DNA of 64,000 nucleotides from PALSA-505 sp035308365 (GTDB lineage: Bacteria; Actinomycetota; Actinomycetes; Streptosporangiales; Streptosporangiaceae): contig DATGGU010000035.1 in NCBI GenBank assembly GCA_035308365.1, forward strand, positions 1 to 64,000, written 5' to 3'. The notes beneath the pieces were generated by a model that did not search any database, was not told the origin of the DNA, and saw only the letters and a program-made list of their open reading frames with translations. A program made the translations under genes and the position numbers. Positions 33,117 to 41,904 of this stretch are shown one piece after another (positions within the stretch are counted from its first letter, which is position 1; each line of letters opens with the position of its first letter).

Positions 33117-34112
33117 TCAGCCCGGCAGATGCGCCGGGAGGCCGAAGTGCGGGAACAGGCGGTCGGTGTCAAGGAAGCTGTGGACTGTGGCCACCCGCCC
33201 GGCGCAGACCTCGAGCACGTGCAGCGCCCATGGCCGGTGCCCGCCGCCGGGATCGGCCCGGTACTGCCCGAACGCAGGGCAGCCGTTCGCGGCGGCAGGC
33301 AGCAGCCTGGAACCGTGGCATTTGCTGCCAGGGCCGAGCATGAAGGCACCGATGTCGGCGGCGCCTCGCAGCCACACCGGGAACGGCGGCATCAACTGCG
33401 TGGCGTCCTCGTGCAGCAGGCCCACCAGCGTGGGAATGTCATAGCGTTCGAAGGCGTCCATGTACCGGGCGAGCAATTCCGCGTGATCGTCATCCACCTC
33501 GGCGGGACGCTCGCCGTCCCGGACCGCGGAGAGCGTGGCCCGCGCTCTGCGCAGTGCGCTGCTGACCGCCGCGGCAGTGGTGTCGAGCTGCCTGGCGACC
33601 TCCGCGGCCTCGAACCGCAGTACCTGGCAGAGCACCAGCGCGGCCCGCTGGCGGGGGGGAAGGTGCTGGAGGGCGGTTACGAACGCCAGCCGGATGGTCT
33701 CCCGGGCCACCGCGATCTCGGCCGGGTCGCCCTGCGCCGGCAGCACCGCCGCATCGGCGACCGGCCACACCCAGACGTCCTCGGGCAGCGCCTCCCAGCG
33801 TAACGGCCCGCCCGGGGCCGACGGGGGGCCGAGCCCGATCGGCCAGGCCCGGCGCGCCCGCCCACGGAGCATGTCAAGGCAGACGTTGGTGGCAATGCTG
33901 TAGAGCCAGCTCCGCAGGCTTGACCGGCCCTCGAAGGCCGACCCGGCACGCCAGGCCCTCAGCATTGTTTCCTGTACCGCGTCCTCTGCTTCAAAACCCG
34001 AGCCAAGCATCCGGTAGCAGTACCCGTACAGCTCGTTCCGGTGACGCTCTAAGCCGTCGAGCTGGATCCGGCCGGGCGTGGTCCCGATGGCAGGTGCCGT
34101 CATGGCGATCAT
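33117..34112 (-). CDS. ECF RNA polymerase sigma factor with C-terminal SnoaL-like domain
   Basis: The start ATG 34112 gives 331 residues. A second ATG at 34103 is equally possible, and neither has a clear binding site. Region 2 reads YGYCYRMLGSGFEAEDAVQE and SSLRSWLYSIATNVCLDML. Region 4 reads LQHLPPRQRAALVLCQVLRF then TTAAAVSSALRRAR. The remaining 120 residues (YMDAFERYDIPTLVGLLHED, PPFPVWLRGAADIGAFM) are a SnoaL/NTF2-like domain, as in SigJ/ECF41-type factors, where the tail modulates activity in place of a separate anti-sigma factor. It is divergent from the DUF899 gene at 34248, a likely target. Confidence 0.9.
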   Translation of the reverse strand: MIAMTAPAIGTTPGRIQLDGLERHRNELYGYCYRMLGSGFEAEDAVQETMLRAWRAGSAFEGRSSLRSWLYSIATNVCLDMLRGRARRAWPIGLGPPSAPGGPLRWEALPEDVWVWPVADAAVLPAQGDPAEIAVARETIRLAFVTALQHLPPRQRAALVLCQVLRFEAAEVARQLDTTAAAVSSALRRARATLSAVRDGERPAEVDDDHAELLARYMDAFERYDIPTLVGLLHEDATQLMPPFPVWLRGAADIGAFMLGPGSKCHGSRLLPAAANGCPAFGQYRADPGGGHRPWALHVLEVCAGRVATVHSFLDTDRLFPHFGLPAHLPG

Positions 34113-34247
34113 CGTAGAGTGACGCTGCCCAGAACTCCACGTCTCGTCCAGGCGTGGCGGGTGGCAGATGAATTGCCCGCCTGACCGCTCAATCTGACTG
34201 GTGCGGCTCGTCACATTAACGGGGGTACCGCGAAGCCAGAAGGAGCC

Positions 34248-34982
34248 ATGATGAACCTTCCTCCGGTCGTGTCGCATGAGCAGTGGCTCGCCGCGCGGGT
34301 GAAGCTGCTGGCCAGGGAGAAGGAACTTACCCGCCTGCGAGATGAGCTGACGGACGGGCGGCACCACCTGCCGATGGTGCGCATCGACAAGGACTATGTC
34401 TTCACCGGCCCGCGTGGTGAAGTTGGCCTTCTGGAATTCTTCGATGGCTGCCGCCAGCTCATCGTCCAGCACTTTATGTTTGATCCGGGCTGGGAAGCCG
34501 GCTGCCCGACCTGTGCCGCCTTTACCGATGAGCTTTCCCCTGGGATACTGGCCCGGCTGCGCGCACGAGACACTGCATTCGCGCTGGTCTCGCTGGCACC
34601 ATTTGCCAAGATCATGGCTTACCGGGAGCGGAAGGGCTGGCCTTTCGCCTGGTATTCCTCCTACGGCAGCGACTTCAACTTCGACTTCCACGTGACCCTG
34701 GACCAGGCCGTGGCCCCGGTGGTGTACAACTACCAGTCCAAGGAAGAGATCCTGGCCGCGGAACCAGACTGCGACCTGGTGGATGCCGGCCTGTCGGTCG
34801 AGGTGCCGGGCATCAGCTGCTTCCTGCAGGACGGCGGCAGTGTTTTCCACACCTACTCGGTCTACGACCGGGGTCTCGAGCGGATCGCCAGCGCCGACAG
34901 CCTCCTTGACCTCACCGTGCTTGGCAGCGAGCGGGAACCGTTCCTGACGGCCGTTCAGCCGGCCAGCCAGTTGCCTGCCTGA
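34248..34982 (+). CDS. DUF899 thioredoxin-like family protein
   Basis: A 244-residue protein with AAGGAG before the paired ATGs at 34248 and 34251. Family marks are VSHEQWLAARVKLLAREKEL at the start, FMFDPGWEAGCPTCAAFTDE in the middle and GWPFAWYSSYGSDFNFDF. CPTC is a thioredoxin-like CxxC, and the fold is predicted to be thioredoxin-like, so a redox role is plausible but unproven. The gene is divergent from an ECF sigma factor and overlaps the end of the convergent AhpD-like gene by 28 bp. The two neighbours with redox CxxC motifs hint at a shared oxidative-stress response. Confidence 0.85.
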   Translation: MMNLPPVVSHEQWLAARVKLLAREKELTRLRDELTDGRHHLPMVRIDKDYVFTGPRGEVGLLEFFDGCRQLIVQHFMFDPGWEAGCPTCAAFTDELSPGILARLRARDTAFALVSLAPFAKIMAYRERKGWPFAWYSSYGSDFNFDFHVTLDQAVAPVVYNYQSKEEILAAEPDCDLVDAGLSVEVPGISCFLQDGGSVFHTYSVYDRGLERIASADSLLDLTVLGSEREPFLTAVQPASQLPA

Positions 34983-35992
34983 CGGGCGGCGGCCAGGCTG
35001 GCCCACGCGGTGAGTTCGATCAGCTCCCGGTCGGTGAACCGGCCGCCGCGGAACTCGCCGATGTCCTTCTGGCTGATCTGGTGTGGTGCGAAGGCGGTGA
35101 GCAGCGCGAGACGGCCCGCAATCCGGTCGGCCACCGGCAGCCCGGACACCGCGTCGTCAGCCCACGAACGGCCAGGCCCGCGGGGCCGGCCGTCCCAGCC
35201 GGCCAGCTCGCCGCGGACGAGCTCGCGCACCGGCCCGGTGACCGCGGGCCCGGCGGCTGCCTCGATGACAGCGCCCGCCCTGGCGAACGCCTTGGTGATG
35301 GACCCGCTGGCGGCGGCCCAGCGCAGCTCCCCCGCCGCCGGCTCCCCGGCAGGCCACGGCTCGGGGAGCAGGTCCAGCGAAGCGCCCGGCTGCGGGGCGG
35401 TGCGAGCCATGTGCCCGAGGAAACGGCCGAGCACGCTCATGAGCCCGCCGGCCAGGCCCGCGGGCACGGCGCCAGGGAGCGGGGTCTGTTCGCAGAACAC
35501 GGTGACCATGCGGTTCAGGTAGTGGAAGGTCACCGCCACCGCGGCCAGCTCCGCCATCTGCTCGGCGGAATACGGCAGAGCAGGCGGTGGCCCGGCCGTC
35601 CGGCGGCCGGTTGACCGGGCCCAGATGGCCAGGTCCCGGAGCGCCGGGTCGGTGATCGCCCCGAGACGGTCGCCGGCGATCACGGCGGCCTCGGGCTTGT
35701 GGTCCAGCCCGGCGAGAACCGCACCATGGACCGCGACGCAGTACGGGCAGTCGTTACCGAGCGACACGGCGGCCGCCACCGTCTCCTTGGCCGCCCGGTC
35801 GCTCGCCCCCTGAGCCAGCAAGCTCTCCCGCAGCATCACCCAGCAGGCCGCGAGCGGCCCTTCGGCCGGTGAATGCAAGACCACCGGAGGGGCGAGCATG
35901 CCGAAATCCCGCTCCATCTGAGCGTAGACATCCGCGACAACGCCCCCGGCCTTGCCAGGCGGCACGATGGAGACGTACCGGATCTGGGTCAC
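34955..35992 (-). CDS. AhpD-like two-domain carboxymuconolactone decarboxylase-family protein
   Basis: I place the start at GTG 35992 (VTQIRYVSIVPPGKAGG), which gives 345 residues and matches how this family begins. The frame remains open to GTG 36049. VAAAVSLGNDCPYCVAVHGAVL contains the CxxC-x3-H redox motif of AhpD enzymes. The second half (FTDRELIELTAWASLAAARQAG) repeats the helical fold without cysteines, so it appears degenerate. An alkylhydroperoxide-reducing role is likely. Its 3' end overlaps the convergent DUF899 gene by 28 bp. Confidence 0.8.
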   Translation of the reverse strand: MTQIRYVSIVPPGKAGGVVADVYAQMERDFGMLAPPVVLHSPAEGPLAACWVMLRESLLAQGASDRAAKETVAAAVSLGNDCPYCVAVHGAVLAGLDHKPEAAVIAGDRLGAITDPALRDLAIWARSTGRRTAGPPPALPYSAEQMAELAAVAVTFHYLNRMVTVFCEQTPLPGAVPAGLAGGLMSVLGRFLGHMARTAPQPGASLDLLPEPWPAGEPAAGELRWAAASGSITKAFARAGAVIEAAAGPAVTGPVRELVRGELAGWDGRPRGPGRSWADDAVSGLPVADRIAGRLALLTAFAPHQISQKDIGEFRGGRFTDRELIELTAWASLAAARQAGNWLAG

Positions 35993-36349
35993 CGACCGCC
36001 GTAGCGCCCGCCGCATCAGCCGTGAGTTCAATGCTGTGCCGCTTCCCACCGCCTCATCATCACCGCCGGGCCCTTTCCCGCCATCTCCCGGCTTGCCGGG
36101 GATACCGGGCCGGGCAACCGAAAAGATTTTTACTCCGTTACGGAGGGGGCCGGCGCCGCCGGCTCATGGCCGGCAACGTGGGAGATGGCCGGATCCGGTT
36201 ATTCACTCAAGATGATATTGGCGAGCCGGATCAGGTAATCGGATGCGGCGGAATTCGCAATGGCCGAAAACGCCGGTCTCATATTGCCCGGCACGGATCG
36301 CGGCACAAGGACGAAACTGGCCCGCGGGCCGCTAAGAGGGAGCCCTATC
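35993..36349. other. Divergent intergenic region at left border of biosynthetic cluster
   Basis: This 357-bp stretch separates the AhpD-like gene from the DUF5987-like gene. It holds an AT-rich patch with the inverted repeat CTCCG-TTA-CGGAG (36133-36145) and a second AT-rich patch near 36195-36235 that may carry the rightward promoter. A short in-frame extension of the next gene (from 36260) is possible, but AAGAGGG near 36334 supports the later start. Confidence 0.4.
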
Positions 36350-36931
36350 GTGCAACCTGATCCGGGCAACAGCCCGTCGCGGACAATGACGCTCGAGGCA
36401 TTCGCCGACACGCTGGTCCCCGGGGAGCAGCGATTCCCAGGGGACCGCGCGATCGCTGGCGCGGCTCCTGGCCCCGGCGCGGTGGCCGCCGGCGCGATCG
36501 AACTGCTCGAAACCCCGGCGACCGGGGTGACGGACGGGCTGGACAACTACGTCCAGGCGCTGAACGCACACGCGGTGGCCTACGCGACCGAACACGGGCT
36601 CGGCCAGGACGCGTCGGTGCCGCCCTTCGTAGCGCTGTCGTTCGCCGACCGCACCACCCTGGTGAAGACACTGACCGGGAAGACACCGGCCGGCCTCGAT
36701 CACCCCGAGAAGGACCTGTGGGTGCTGCTCGCGCTGTTCTGCTTCATGGCCTTCGACACCGCGGCCCACATGCACACCGTCGACGCGATCGCCTCCGGTC
36801 ATCCCGGCCTGGCCACGATGAAATTCGCGAAGCCCGATGCCGACGGCCTGTGGCGGTTCGCCGATTACTCCTACCGGCGGCCGCTAGCCCGCATTCACCC
36901 GGACACCATACCCTCAGGGAGCCTGCCATGA
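36350..36931 (+). CDS. DUF5987-like small partner of GMC oxidoreductase
   Basis: A 193-residue protein from GTG 36350. An ATG at 36260 in frame is an alternative. Conserved-looking blocks are MTLEAFADTLVPGEQRFPGD, RAIAGAAPGPGAVAAGAIEL and HPEKDLWVLLALFCFMAFDT, ending DGLWRFADYSYRRPLARIHP. I recall this arrangement from the DUF5987 family, the small partner found next to GMC oxidoreductases and comparable to subunit 3 of gluconate 2-dehydrogenase. Its TGA overlaps the ATG of the oxidoreductase (ATGA at 36928-36931), strong evidence that the two form a complex. No signal peptide is seen. Confidence 0.7.
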   Translation: MQPDPGNSPSRTMTLEAFADTLVPGEQRFPGDRAIAGAAPGPGAVAAGAIELLETPATGVTDGLDNYVQALNAHAVAYATEHGLGQDASVPPFVALSFADRTTLVKTLTGKTPAGLDHPEKDLWVLLALFCFMAFDTAAHMHTVDAIASGHPGLATMKFAKPDADGLWRFADYSYRRPLARIHPDTIPSGSLP

Positions 36932-38598
36932 CATCCGTGGAGCAGACCGACATCCTCGTTGTCGGCAGCGGTTTCGGCGGCGCGATCGCCGCTTATCACC
37001 TCGCCGCCGGTGGCGCCCGCGTCGTCGTGCTCGAACGCGGACCCTGGCTGTCCACCGACGAATTCGAGCACGACTTCATCCTGGGCTCGTCGTCCACCCG
37101 GATCTTTGAATTCGTGGCCGGTGACGGGATGAGCGTGCTCGGCGGCAACTGCGTCGGCGGCGGCAGCGTCGTCTACTTCGCCACCATGCCCCGGGCGCCG
37201 AGGTTCGTCTTCGAACGGCACGGCAGCATCGGCAGGCGGATGTGGCCGGCCGCCATCACCAGGGACACCCTGGACCCCTGGTACGACCGGGTCTGCGAGG
37301 CGCTGCAGGTCAGTCTGCAGAGCTGGGATGAGGTCACCTACGAGGGCGGTCTGTGGGCCGCGTGCTGCAACCACGCCGGGCGCACCGCGAACCCGCTGCC
37401 GGTGGCCATCGACACCGCCAAGTGCACCAACTGCAACTGGATGATGGCCGGCTGCCGCTTCGACGCCAAGCAGTCGCTGCTGCTGAACTACCTGCCCGCC
37501 GCGGTCGCGCACGGAGCGGAGATCCGGCCGTTGCACGAGGTACAGCGGCTGTCGAAGTCCCCAGGCGGGGGCTACCGGGTGCACTACAACGTCATCGACG
37601 ACGAGGACTACCGGATCCATACCGGCAGCGGCGAAATCGACGCCAAGATCGTCGTGCTGGCGGCGGGCACGGCCGCCACACCGGTGATCCTGCAGCGCTC
37701 CGAGCCGGAACTCGGGACCATGCCGCACGGAGTCGGGCGCTACTTCTCCGGCAACGGGGAACGGCTCAACACGGCGGTGATGAACGAGGAGCGGGTACGG
37801 GAGGTCCTGGGCCTGCATCGCGGTGACGGGCAGGCCTACCAGGCGGTCCAGATCGGCCGGGGACCGAGCGTGGCGAGCTGGGACCGCCTCGATCCCGCGC
37901 TGCCGGAGTTCTCCCGTTTCTCCCTCGAGCAGCTCTACTTCCCGCCGGGACTCGGCACGATCCTGGCCCAGGCACCCGGCGCCGCGGGCCCCGAATGGTT
38001 CGGCCCGGCCAAGAAGGAGATGCTGCGGCACTGGCAGTCGTGGCTGACCATCTTCATCATGTCCGAGGACGACAACGAGGGCGTCTTCGGCCCGCCCCCG
38101 CCCACCGGCAACGCGGTGCGCATCTCCCAGCAGATGCTCGGCCAGGGCCCGCTGCGGTACCGGCCGACAGCGAACACGCTGCGGGGCTGGGCCGAGGCGG
38201 ACGAGCAGATCCGCGACATCCTCGAGCGGGACGGGCTGGCCAAGGTGCTGCCGTGGACCAGCGACGTGGTGGGTGCCTACACCGTGCACCCGCTCGCGTC
38301 CTGCCGCATCGGCGATGACCCGGCCACCTCCGCCCTCGACGATCGCCACGAGCTGCGCAACCACCCGGGTATCTTCGTCACCGATGGATCCGCCGTCCCG
38401 GGGGCGCTGACCGTCAATCCGGCCATGACCATCGCCGCGCTCGCCGAACGCGCCATCCCCGGCATCGTGGCGGCCGCCCAGCAGCGGGACATCCGGGTCA
38501 GGCCCGGCGCTCCGGTACCGGCCAGCACCAGCAGCGCCATGCCAGCACCGGCCAGAGTCCTGGCCGGCCAGGCCACGGCAGCCCGCCGGGCCAGTTAG
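36928..38598 (+). CDS. GMC-family FAD oxidoreductase
   Basis: A 556-residue flavoenzyme. The FAD-binding start is ILVVGSGFGGAIAAYHLAAG. NCVGGGSVVYFATM is the second FAD contact. A Cys-rich stretch KCTNCNWMMAGC resembles cholesterol-oxidase-like GMC members. The C-terminal catalytic block reads VHPLASCRIGDDP and FVTDGSAVPGALTVNPAMT, with His and Asn as the expected active-site pair. GMC enzymes oxidise alcohols to aldehydes or ketones, here probably with the overlapping DUF5987-like partner. The substrate is unknown. It stands at the left border of the biosynthetic cluster and is followed by a perfect 14-bp hairpin. Confidence 0.9.
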   Translation: MTSVEQTDILVVGSGFGGAIAAYHLAAGGARVVVLERGPWLSTDEFEHDFILGSSSTRIFEFVAGDGMSVLGGNCVGGGSVVYFATMPRAPRFVFERHGSIGRRMWPAAITRDTLDPWYDRVCEALQVSLQSWDEVTYEGGLWAACCNHAGRTANPLPVAIDTAKCTNCNWMMAGCRFDAKQSLLLNYLPAAVAHGAEIRPLHEVQRLSKSPGGGYRVHYNVIDDEDYRIHTGSGEIDAKIVVLAAGTAATPVILQRSEPELGTMPHGVGRYFSGNGERLNTAVMNEERVREVLGLHRGDGQAYQAVQIGRGPSVASWDRLDPALPEFSRFSLEQLYFPPGLGTILAQAPGAAGPEWFGPAKKEMLRHWQSWLTIFIMSEDDNEGVFGPPPPTGNAVRISQQMLGQGPLRYRPTANTLRGWAEADEQIRDILERDGLAKVLPWTSDVVGAYTVHPLASCRIGDDPATSALDDRHELRNHPGIFVTDGSAVPGALTVNPAMTIAALAERAIPGIVAAAQQRDIRVRPGAPVPASTSSAMPAPARVLAGQATAARRAS

Positions 38599-38602
38599 GA
38601 CC

Positions 38603-38640
38603 TGGCTGAGGACCCCGCTCGCCGCGGGGGTCCTCAGCCA
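38603..38640. terminator. Bidirectional terminator hairpin
   Basis: TGGCTGAGGACCCC (38603-38616) pairs perfectly with GGGGTCCTCAGCCA (38627-38640). It lies four bases after the GMC stop and before the convergent MFS gene. Confidence 0.8.
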
Positions 38641-38669
38641 AGCTCTTACATGAGTGGTTCGGCGCCGGC

Positions 38670-39965
38670 TTACGCCTCCGCCTTACTGGGTTCGGTCACG
38701 CTCGCGCCCGGCCGCCGGTCCGGCTCGCGCACCCTCGGCAGCAGGGCGACGCTTCCGGCACATGCGGCCACGACGCCGCCGGTGACCAGCGCCGCCCGGA
38801 CCCCCGCCGCACTCGCCAGCGCACCTCCGGCAAGGATCCCGAGCGGGGCCAGCGCCGAGGACACCAGCCAGTCCAGGGACGCCACCCGGCCGAGCAGTCC
38901 GGGCGGGACCGCTTCCTGGATCGTGGCCAGCCAGAGGATGTTCCCATAGGTAGCGGCGGCCCAGAGCAGGCCGGCGAGTATCGTCGCCATCCAGATGGAC
39001 GGGGAAATCCCGAGCAGAGCGGTGCCGGCGCCGCAGCCGGACAGGCCCGCCCAGACCGCCGCGATCCGCTTGCGCGGAGCGCCGTACCGGGTGATGTACA
39101 GGGAAGCGAGTGTCCCGCCCGCCCCGTTGGCCGCGAAGATGAGGCCGAGGGCCACCGCTTTGCCGCCGAAGAAGTGCCGGACCAGCAGTGGCTCGAAGAC
39201 GAACAGCGGGGTGAAGCACGCGAAGTTCGCCACCGCCATCGCCAGCATGCTCCACCACAGCCAGGCCCGCGAACGGCAGTACCGCAGCCCGGCCCGCATC
39301 TCGGCCAGCAGCTGCGCACCCGCCCGGTGCGCTGCCCCGCCAGCATCGCCTGCCGTGCGCCGGACGGTACCGCTCATCGCGGCGAGGCACCCGAAGCTCA
39401 CCAGGAAGCTGGCGGCATCCGAGCCGAAGGCCCAGGCGGTGCCACCGGCGGCCACGATGACTCCGCCCAGCAGCGGGCCCGCCATGTACTGGGCGAGCCC
39501 CTGGCTCAGTGACGACAGTGAGTTCGCGTTGACCATCAGCTCCGGCGGAAGGATGTCGCGGAATATCGCCGAGGAGGCCGGCAGGAAGAAGGCCAGCGTC
39601 GTGCCTGTGACCAGCGAACAGGCGACGAGCATCCACAGCCGTATCTGGCCGGTGCTGATAACGACGGTCATCAGCGTGAACAGCAGCCCGTTGACCGTGT
39701 TCGACAGCAGCATGACGAGGCGGCGGGATACCCGGTCCACGATCGCGCCCGCGATCAGCAGCAGCGCCACCATCGGGACCGTGTTCGCGCCCAGGACCAC
39801 GGCGAGATCGAGCGCGTTATCGGTGAACCGGAACACTTCGAGCGGCAGGGCCACCGCGTAGATGCCGTTCCCGGCGATGGATACCGTCTGCCCGGTCCAC
39901 AGGAGCGCGAAATTCCGGTTGCGCAGCGCGCTGCCCGGCCCCGTGCTGGCGGTTTCGGGCTTCAT
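38670..39965 (-). CDS. MFS transporter (EntS-like exporter)
   Basis: A 431-residue protein with about twelve hydrophobic segments. It opens LRNRNFALLWTGQTVSIAGNG, then the family A-motif area VDRVSRRLVMLLSNTVNG between helices 2 and 3. This pattern is the enterobactin-exporter-like MFS group, common in natural-product clusters as the export pump. It would move a small molecule outward using the proton gradient. It follows the acyl-CoA-dehydrogenase-like gene by 9 bp on the same strand and is probably co-transcribed with it, which supports a role in exporting the cluster product. Confidence 0.88.
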   Translation of the reverse strand: MKPETASTGPGSALRNRNFALLWTGQTVSIAGNGIYAVALPLEVFRFTDNALDLAVVLGANTVPMVALLLIAGAIVDRVSRRLVMLLSNTVNGLLFTLMTVVISTGQIRLWMLVACSLVTGTTLAFFLPASSAIFRDILPPELMVNANSLSSLSQGLAQYMAGPLLGGVIVAAGGTAWAFGSDAASFLVSFGCLAAMSGTVRRTAGDAGGAAHRAGAQLLAEMRAGLRYCRSRAWLWWSMLAMAVANFACFTPLFVFEPLLVRHFFGGKAVALGLIFAANGAGGTLASLYITRYGAPRKRIAAVWAGLSGCGAGTALLGISPSIWMATILAGLLWAAATYGNILWLATIQEAVPPGLLGRVASLDWLVSSALAPLGILAGGALASAAGVRAALVTGGVVAACAGSVALLPRVREPDRRPGASVTEPSKAEA

Positions 39966-39974
39966 GGCGCTGTC

Positions 39975-41240
39975 TCAGATGTAGATGGTGTTGGGCTCCA
40001 GGCCGCACAGCACCCGGCCGTAGAGTTCGAGGTTGGTGTCCGGGTGCATGAGCGCGTGCAGGTTGACCGCCTGGACGTCGCGTTCGATGCGCTGGATCGG
40101 TGCCGAGGTGTAGAGCGAGGATCCCCCGCTGGCCCGCCGCAGCACGTCCACGGCCTCCTGCACGAGCTGGCATGCCCGGCCCGAATCGACCCGCGCCCGG
40201 GCGCGCTCCCGCATGTCCCAGTCCTCGCCACCGGCGTTCTTGCCGTCCACCAGGTCCGCGAGCCGGCCGGCGTGAAATTCCGCCGCGTCGATCTTCAGGC
40301 AGGCGTCAGCCACCTGCAGATGAGTTACCGGCGCCTCGGCCTGCGCGTAATAGGCGGTATAGGTGATATGCCGCCCGGGAAGCCGGCCGAAGAAATCCTC
40401 CCTGGCTGCCTTGCCGAGGCCGAGCATGGTCCCCACCGACGACGCTGCGACCGTGGGCAGCACCGGCCCGCGGAATGCCGGTACCTCCGCATTCTGCTTC
40501 GACCCGTATTCCTCGTGCAGCATCGCTCCCAGCGAGAGAACGCGCTCGGCGGGCACGAAAACGTCCCTCGCGACCGTGCTGACGCTGCCGGTGCCCCGCA
40601 TTCCGGCGGTGTGCCAGTCGTCGATGACTTCGAGATCCGGCATCGGCACGGCGGCCATGATCGGCTCGGCCGGGCCGTCCGGCGTGACCAGTACCGCCAC
40701 GATGAGCTGCCACTGACTGCACAGCGCGCCGGTCATGAATCCCCACTTGCCATTGACGACGATGCCACCGCCGCTGGCTGGTGCCGCCACCCCGGTCGGG
40801 CTCAGCGTCCCGCACACCAGGACGCCGGGGGCCGAGAACACCTCGTCCTGGGCTTCGTCGGGGAACAGGCCGGTCAGCCACGTGTTGATCCACCACACCG
40901 ACGCCGTCCAGGCGGCGGAGCCGTCACCCTGGCCCAGCTCGGTGGCGACCTCCAGCATCGCGCGGGCGTCGCTCTCATACCCGCCGTACCTGGCCGGCAC
41001 TCTCATCTTGAAGATGCCTGCCGCCGCCAGCGCCTCGATGACCTCATCGTGCAGGCGCCTGTTTTCCTCCGACCAGGCCGCGTGCCTGCGAAGCAGGGGG
41101 ATCAGCTCGGTCGCGCGCTGGACAAGCTCGGTCCGCGATGGTGCCTGGGCTGCCAATGCCACGCTGCCTCCCGGGGAGATTATTTCTGGCAACGTCACCG
41201 CATCGTCAGCCCGGAAGTCCTGAAGCCGCATCTCCGCCAT
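39975..41240 (-). CDS. Acyl-CoA-dehydrogenase-fold flavin-dependent oxygenase (copy A)
   Basis: The start ATG 41240-41238 gives 421 residues. The protein has the acyl-CoA dehydrogenase fold: helical start (ATELIPLLRRHAAWSEENRR), FKMRVPARYGGYESDARAM, the middle beta-domain (VNGKWGFMTGALCSQWQLIV) and the helical C-terminal domain (RRASGGSSLYTSAPIQRIER, VNLHALMHP). The C-terminal pattern and lack of an obvious catalytic Glu suit the group D flavin monooxygenases (hydroxylases and N-oxygenases that take reduced flavin from a separate reductase). A true dehydrogenase is less likely. A relative lies at 48696-49955. It is divergent from the SgcJ-like gene and upstream of the MFS exporter. Confidence 0.82.
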   Translation of the reverse strand: MAEMRLQDFRADDAVTLPEIISPGGSVALAAQAPSRTELVQRATELIPLLRRHAAWSEENRRLHDEVIEALAAAGIFKMRVPARYGGYESDARAMLEVATELGQGDGSAAWTASVWWINTWLTGLFPDEAQDEVFSAPGVLVCGTLSPTGVAAPASGGGIVVNGKWGFMTGALCSQWQLIVAVLVTPDGPAEPIMAAVPMPDLEVIDDWHTAGMRGTGSVSTVARDVFVPAERVLSLGAMLHEEYGSKQNAEVPAFRGPVLPTVAASSVGTMLGLGKAAREDFFGRLPGRHITYTAYYAQAEAPVTHLQVADACLKIDAAEFHAGRLADLVDGKNAGGEDWDMRERARARVDSGRACQLVQEAVDVLRRASGGSSLYTSAPIQRIERDVQAVNLHALMHPDTNLELYGRVLCGLEPNTIYI

Positions 41241-41412
41241 TGCGATACCGCGCCTTACGGCGAACTCTTCTGGCCGCGCGGGCGCCGCAACCTGGGAGGT
41301 GCCGGCCGACCAGGCCGATGTAACGATAAACCGGTGCGAGCGTCCACCTGTCATTCTGGCGCATGCCATTCTCCGTTCTCACTAAGCGCCAGGACCTGAG
41401 AAAGGAAGCGTA

Positions 41413-41853
41413 ATGGCTGAGACCAAAGTCTCCCAGCGGCCCGGCGGAGCCCAGGGCCCGAGCGATGCCGATATCGCGGCGGCGAAGCAGGTTATGCAAC
41501 GGATCATGGATGCGTGGGCCGACCACGATGGCGACGCGTTCGCCGCCGTATTCACCCAGGATGCGAGCCTCGTCCTGCCTGGAAATGTGTATTTGAAAAA
41601 CCAGGAGGAAATCCGGCGGTATATGGCCGCGGGGTTCGCCGGCCCGTACAAGGGCACCCAGGTAACCGGCGTCCCGGTCAACGTCAGGTTCCTCCGCCCC
41701 GACATCGCGCTGCTGATCACGGAGGGCGGGGTCCTGGCGCCGGGTGAGACCGAGGTGGCGCCCGAGCGTGCGGTTCACGCCGCCTGGCTGCTGGCCAAGC
41801 AAAACGGGGACTGGCTCATCACCGCCTACCAGAACACCCCAAGGAACCCCTGA
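41413..41853 (+). CDS. SgcJ/EcaC-family (SnoaL/NTF2-fold) protein
   Basis: A 146-residue protein with AGGAAG before ATG 41413. The NTF2-like fold is seen in AKQVMQRIMDAWADHDGDAF, VFTQDASLVLPGNVYLKNQE, EIRRYMAAGFAGPYKGTQV and LLAKQNGDWLITAYQNTPR. This arrangement matches the SgcJ/EcaC family, named after proteins of enediyne and other polyketide clusters. SgcJ-type proteins act in forming the polyketide-derived core, but their precise reaction is not settled. It is the first gene of the rightward operon that continues with the transferase, carrier protein and adenylation enzyme. Confidence 0.82.
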   Translation: MAETKVSQRPGGAQGPSDADIAAAKQVMQRIMDAWADHDGDAFAAVFTQDASLVLPGNVYLKNQEEIRRYMAAGFAGPYKGTQVTGVPVNVRFLRPDIALLITEGGVLAPGETEVAPERAVHAAWLLAKQNGDWLITAYQNTPRNP

Positions 41854-41904
41854 CCAGCGGCGGCGCTCAGCAAGAGCCAGTGCCCCGGTACCGGAGGCCG
41901 ATCG

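Noticed and set aside
33117..35006. A 629-residue reading of the sigma factor gene with a long N-terminal extension
   Set aside because: The extension overlaps the DUF899 gene on the other strand and has no domain; the sigma homology begins after the ATGs at 34112/34103.
40044..41399. A 451-codon + strand frame opposite oxygenase copy A
   Set aside because: Antisense shadow; the - strand shows the whole dehydrogenase fold pattern.
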